Origin: Hymenopus coronatus
Taxonomy: Eukaryota; Arthropoda; Insecta; Mantodea; Hymenopodidae
Length of the DNA stretch: 64,000 nucleotides
Direction of reading: 5' to 3'
Assembly: GCA_030762935.1 (NCBI GenBank)
Contig: CM060884.1
Location: forward strand, 78,479,696-78,543,695
This document shows, piece by piece, positions 60,868 through 64,000 of this stretch. The notes beneath the pieces were generated by a model. The model was not told the origin of the DNA and did no database searches. It saw nothing but the letters and a program-made list of their open reading frames with translations. The translations under genes and the position numbers were made by a program. Position 1 is the stretch's first letter; each line of letters begins with the position of its first letter.

Positions 60868-62088
60868 TTCTGTAATTAAGACTAGTGACAACAGCAATTC
60901 ACTCATATAAGAATTAACGATGTTATAATAGTTATGAAATAAAGGGGTGGGTCGTATACCGCCTCTCTAACAGAGCTTCGCAACAGATCTACTCCAATAC
61001 TGACAATAGTAGTATTACAGGTAGGTAGATAATGTGTTGCATTCCATCCAAACATTTCTATAATCGTTCAATATATTCCATATGTAAATACCTGGATTCG
61101 TTTTGAGGTCCTATACTTCAAGCATATGTGTGTGTGTGTGTGTGTGCAATGGAATGCTTGGGTGGATTACACGCAGAGGTAGAAGTGCAGGGGAAACTTG
61201 CCGCTGCGTGTTTGTTTTAAATTTGGATGGCGGTGATGAAAGTAACAACATGCCCGATTTGGGAGAGGTCCTGTGGGATGTGGCCTGATCATCACGGCCG
61301 ACACATTTAGTAATTATCACACGAGAGAAACAAGTTCATAGTTCCTCAGAGAATGAGCAAATCCCAATAGAACATCAGAGAGTGCCCCTGACAGTTAGTT
61401 TACCCGCTCAACGCACAAGTCACATAAGTGGACGACATTCCGGACTCCAACCCGCCACTTTCAGTGACGTTACTCTGCACGAGTTTCCAACAAATGGAAA
61501 AATACTCCAGTTTCCACTAAACAATTATAACAGTGTTCCACCATGCTGAAATGTAACAGGAAACAGAAGACTTCAAGCATTTTTAATATTTATAATACAA
61601 TAATCAAAATATTAAATTAAGTATTTTAAATTCGAGATAAAGAAAATCTGATACACAAAATGCAATTAATAAAATTACCTTTAATTATTTATATTATATC
61701 CTTTAAATTTCCTTCACAGTATTGATTTACTATAGTAAAAACATAAATTTCATGTATTTGTGAAAGTAATTGATAAAGTTGTTTTATATGCTGTTTATCT
61801 CGAATTTAAAAGATTTAATTTGGTATTTTAATTATTGTGTTATAAATATGCTCTATTGTTTACTTTCCCTACAAGTTCTGTAAGGCGACATTCTTATCTA
61901 ATTGTTGACAATAAGATAAAGGGTAGCACAAACAATGTTGTAACAAATTTTCTTTCCTGGATATCCAAGTATTGCATACTTGACATGTGCTTAAAGGAGT
62001 AGCAGAACTCAACGGGGCTATTACTGGAGAGGGTGACCTTCAGTTCAATGTGCGCGACCTGCTCACTGTCTCCGCTGATAAATGCTGG
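60868..62088. other. Mostly unassigned; weak FamA fragment at 61035-61165
   Basis: GTGTTGCATTCCATCCAAAC near 61033, followed by a (GT)n run at about 61128-61147 and GGAATGCTTGGGTGG, look like scrambled FamA 5' sequence. From 61560 to 61860 the DNA is AT-rich. I see no convincing gene. Confidence 0.45.
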
Positions 62089-62220
62089 AAGGTTGCTCAC
62101 GCCAGTTTTAACTTCAGACAACTCCCTTGAGTACCGCCACCCTTCTAGCACACGAAGGCCGCTCACACCAGTTTTAACTTGAGACAACCCCCTTGAGTAC
62201 CGCAACCCTTCTAACGCACG
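62089..62220. repeat. 66-bp two-copy tandem duplication
   Basis: 62089-62154 and 62155-62220 both contain CAGTTTTAACTT and CCCTTGAGTACCGC, with about nine differences. This pair is older than the other two-copy duplications here. It lies in a 103-codon minus-strand frame at 61894-62205 whose protein I do not recognise. The frame survives because 66 is divisible by three, so its reality is doubtful. Confidence 0.9.
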
Positions 62221-62382
62221 AAGGGATGTCTGGAGTCGTCAAACACGGGGAAGTTCGACCGCCTGTTAGGTCCAAGAGAAATAAGGCAGTGCATTAGGTT
62301 GAAACGATATTGAAATATTTTATAATCAGTATGTGATAACCTTGAAATTGCGTTTTATTTGTATTACCAGGATGAACTTTTA

Positions 62383-62990
62383 AAAAATGTTTCCATTCAT
62401 ATAAATTTCCCTATTTATTCTGAACAAAATATTCACATGAAGTAGTATTCTTCTATGTACTTAACACCAAGTGGTTTCGTGTGGTTCGTATTCGGGAGGG
62501 CGTATGTTCGATTCCCGTGGCCGTCCTAGCTGATCCCTTCACTCTCATTTCCTTGATCCTGTCGGCGATGGTGTTCGGTGCGGCGTGGAAGGAAAAGCTC
62601 TTCCTTTCGACCGTATCATGAGCACTACATGACAATCGAGATGAATGTAGAATTGGACATATTAACTATTTTCTTGAAGACACGAGATATATAAAGCAAA
62701 AGCAAGGGTCAAATCTTTTAAAAACGGATTGCTATGTAATTAAAATGAAATTTTCTTTTCTTAGACACTAGGCAAAACAGAGGAAGCAATGAAAAATAAA
62801 TGACAATCTCCCATTTGAAAAAGTATAGGTATTGACAAAATTTAATGAAAAACAAAGAATATTTTGGAAATGGTTGACTCCACAAAACATTTTATTCGAC
62901 ATAAAGTGTCCGTTTAAACTAGATACAGTACACTGAGATCTTATCCGTCTATTAAGGTTTACCATCTCTTCATTCGCAGGAAAATTATAG
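62383..62990 (-). mobile_element. FamA dispersed element, copy W (split by SINE-like insertion)
   Basis: Left piece: TTTCCATTCATATAAATTTC at about 62390 (element 3' end). Right piece from about 62670: TTGCTATGTAATTAAAATG, CCATTTGAAAAAGTATAGG, ATATTTTGGAAATGGTTGAC, and TAAAGTGTCCGTTTAAAC. The pieces are separated by about 200 bp containing a B-box-like motif. Confidence 0.6.
62455..62625 (+). mobile_element. SINE-like insertion with B-box motif
   Basis: GGAGGGCGTATGTTCGATTC at about 62495-62514 carries a GTTCGATTCC B-box. GGCCGTCCTAGCTGATCCCT and the TTCGGTGCGGCGTGGAAGG segment shared with 7222-7250 follow. The A-box half is unclear. It interrupts FamA copy W, so it is younger than that copy. 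No functional tRNA fold is evident. Confidence 0.45.
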
Positions 62991-63069
62991 ATGTGTTTCT
63001 TTGATCCAATCAGCAGCTACGAGCTCCGAGCGCTCGGCCAATGTAGTTTGGGTTTCACATGAGCTTCTC

Positions 63070-63785
63070 AACTTATTCTTACAGAAGTTCATTGATAAGA
63101 TAATATCGCAACTGGTCCTTGCAAGTAGAAGGAAAATACACTAGGCTAAACTGATAGTCAAATGTTTTAGGAGCTGGTCGCCTTGTATACTAATTGAAAG
63201 TTAGTTTTGTTTGCATGGCTAGGTAAAATACAATTTGTGAAACGAATGACGACTTTAAGTTTGGAGACTGAAGCCATAGCAAAGAGTATCTCGGAAATGG
63301 TTAACTCTACAGCAAATGTTATGAGTAAAGTTACGTGTTTTAACAAGCTCTACATTTTGTGTGTAGTCAGTTCTAGGCTATCTCTTAATGATTGCCATTT
63401 ATACAAAATTGTTCAGAATGAAGAGGCTATTCCAGCAAATTCAACATATACATTTTATTTATTATGCAAATATCTTTAAATACGATAATTAAACAAAATC
63501 ATTATAGTAACTTTTGAGAAACTCAAATTCTCGATTTCTTTACATGAAAAGGGTAGTTTGGTTGGCGAGACTTTCCTGCAAGTCTTCGTGTTGTCACATT
63601 TATGGAAAATTCTGAATTTAAATTAGGTGAAGTATTTAACGGACATTATGTTTTGAGTTATCAAGTTCACAAACACACACGGACCTTCTTCTATTTTTTT
63701 TTCGATACTGGGTATCTTAAACGTATATTTCCGTTAAATTCTTGGTATAGAATTTTTAGTTTGAGTGCAATACTTCCGTAGCTAT
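63070..63785 (-). mobile_element. FamA dispersed element, copy X (degraded)
   Basis: Minus-strand copy with CTTGCAAGTAGAAGGAAAAT, ACTGATAGTCAAATGTTTTA, GTATCTCGGAAATGGTTAAC, GTGTTTTAACAAGCTCTAC, AATGAAGAGGCTATTCC, AGTCTTCGTGTTGTCAC, AAACACACACGGACC and TATATTTCCGTTAAATTC. A 90-codon frame across it is not conserved in other copies. The subterminal repeat at the 5' end is lost. Confidence 0.72.
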
Positions 63786-64000
63786 GTTAGTGGATAGCGG
63801 ACAATGAGTGTACCGACCCCGCCCGATTCTGACATCCTTATTCCCGAAGCACCGTTAGCTTATGTATCCTTCAACTTACTCCGTCTGTTCTCCTTAGATA
63901 TTATAACACGCAGCTTCCGCTGCTAATTTTTCTGCCTCTTACTGTATCTTATTTTCGGTACCGATATATGGGTTTCACTGCTCGTCTCTGAACTGTACTG
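63786..64000. other. Unassigned window end
   Basis: No recognised feature in the last 215 bases. Confidence 0.4.

Noticed and set aside
61894..62205. 103-codon minus-strand frame as a host gene
   Set aside because: It contains the 66-bp duplication in frame, ends in low-complexity sequence and matches no family I recognise.

Overview
This is a repeat-dominated stretch of animal nuclear DNA. I found no intact host protein-coding gene, no rRNA and no functional tRNA. The content suggests an arthropod, more exactly an insect with a large genome. The reasons are three independently decayed mariner (D,D34D) transposase copies, tRNA-derived SINE-like pieces whose B box runs into a GGGCATGGGTGT segment that I recall (from memory, unverified) from polyneopteran insect SINEs, and very heavy satellite and microsatellite content. 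The organism assignment is an inference.

Layout. 1-1069: two head-to-tail copies of a dispersed ~0.85-kb non-coding element, called FamA here. 1764-6206: a ~100-bp satellite of about 44 units. 6250-10645: four more FamA copies. 10646-12992: a mariner pseudogene on the minus strand whose catalytic-core segment has been amplified into 79-bp and 72-bp tandem units. 13795-21192: more FamA copies, one split by a ~1-kb AAT/AAC microsatellite and one carrying a 0.4-kb CA/CG-rich array. 22022-23010: a SINE-like piece beside a second decayed mariner. 24511-29065: three short arrays (81 bp x6, 53 bp x8, 28 bp x27) and one FamA copy. 30241-30513: a mariner C-terminal remnant. 31222-31344: a Penelope-type motif inside a perfect 19-bp inverted repeat. 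31860-34338: a 42-bp minisatellite of 59 units. 34684-36765: a FamA cluster. 37202-58178: a 21-kb array of 70- and 63-bp units, roughly 300 copies. 59087-63785: further FamA copies, one apparently split by a SINE-like insertion.

Two themes link the parts. First, FamA (about two dozen pieces on both strands) has the layout of a non-autonomous Helentron-like (HINE/DINE-like) element: a 12-bp subterminal inverted repeat, a palindrome just inside the 5' end, a GT-rich tract, a central hairpin, and a short hairpin after the 3' repeat. Second, tandem repeats at every stage of growth sit in or beside older elements: fresh two-copy duplications of 66-132 bp, 6-60-copy minisatellites, and the giant array with multi-kb higher-order duplications. 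Each 70-bp unit of the giant array carries a strong 3' splice-site-like and 5' splice-site-like pair around 9 bases, which is the most unusual feature of the window. Long open frames here are by-products of repeat periods divisible by three.
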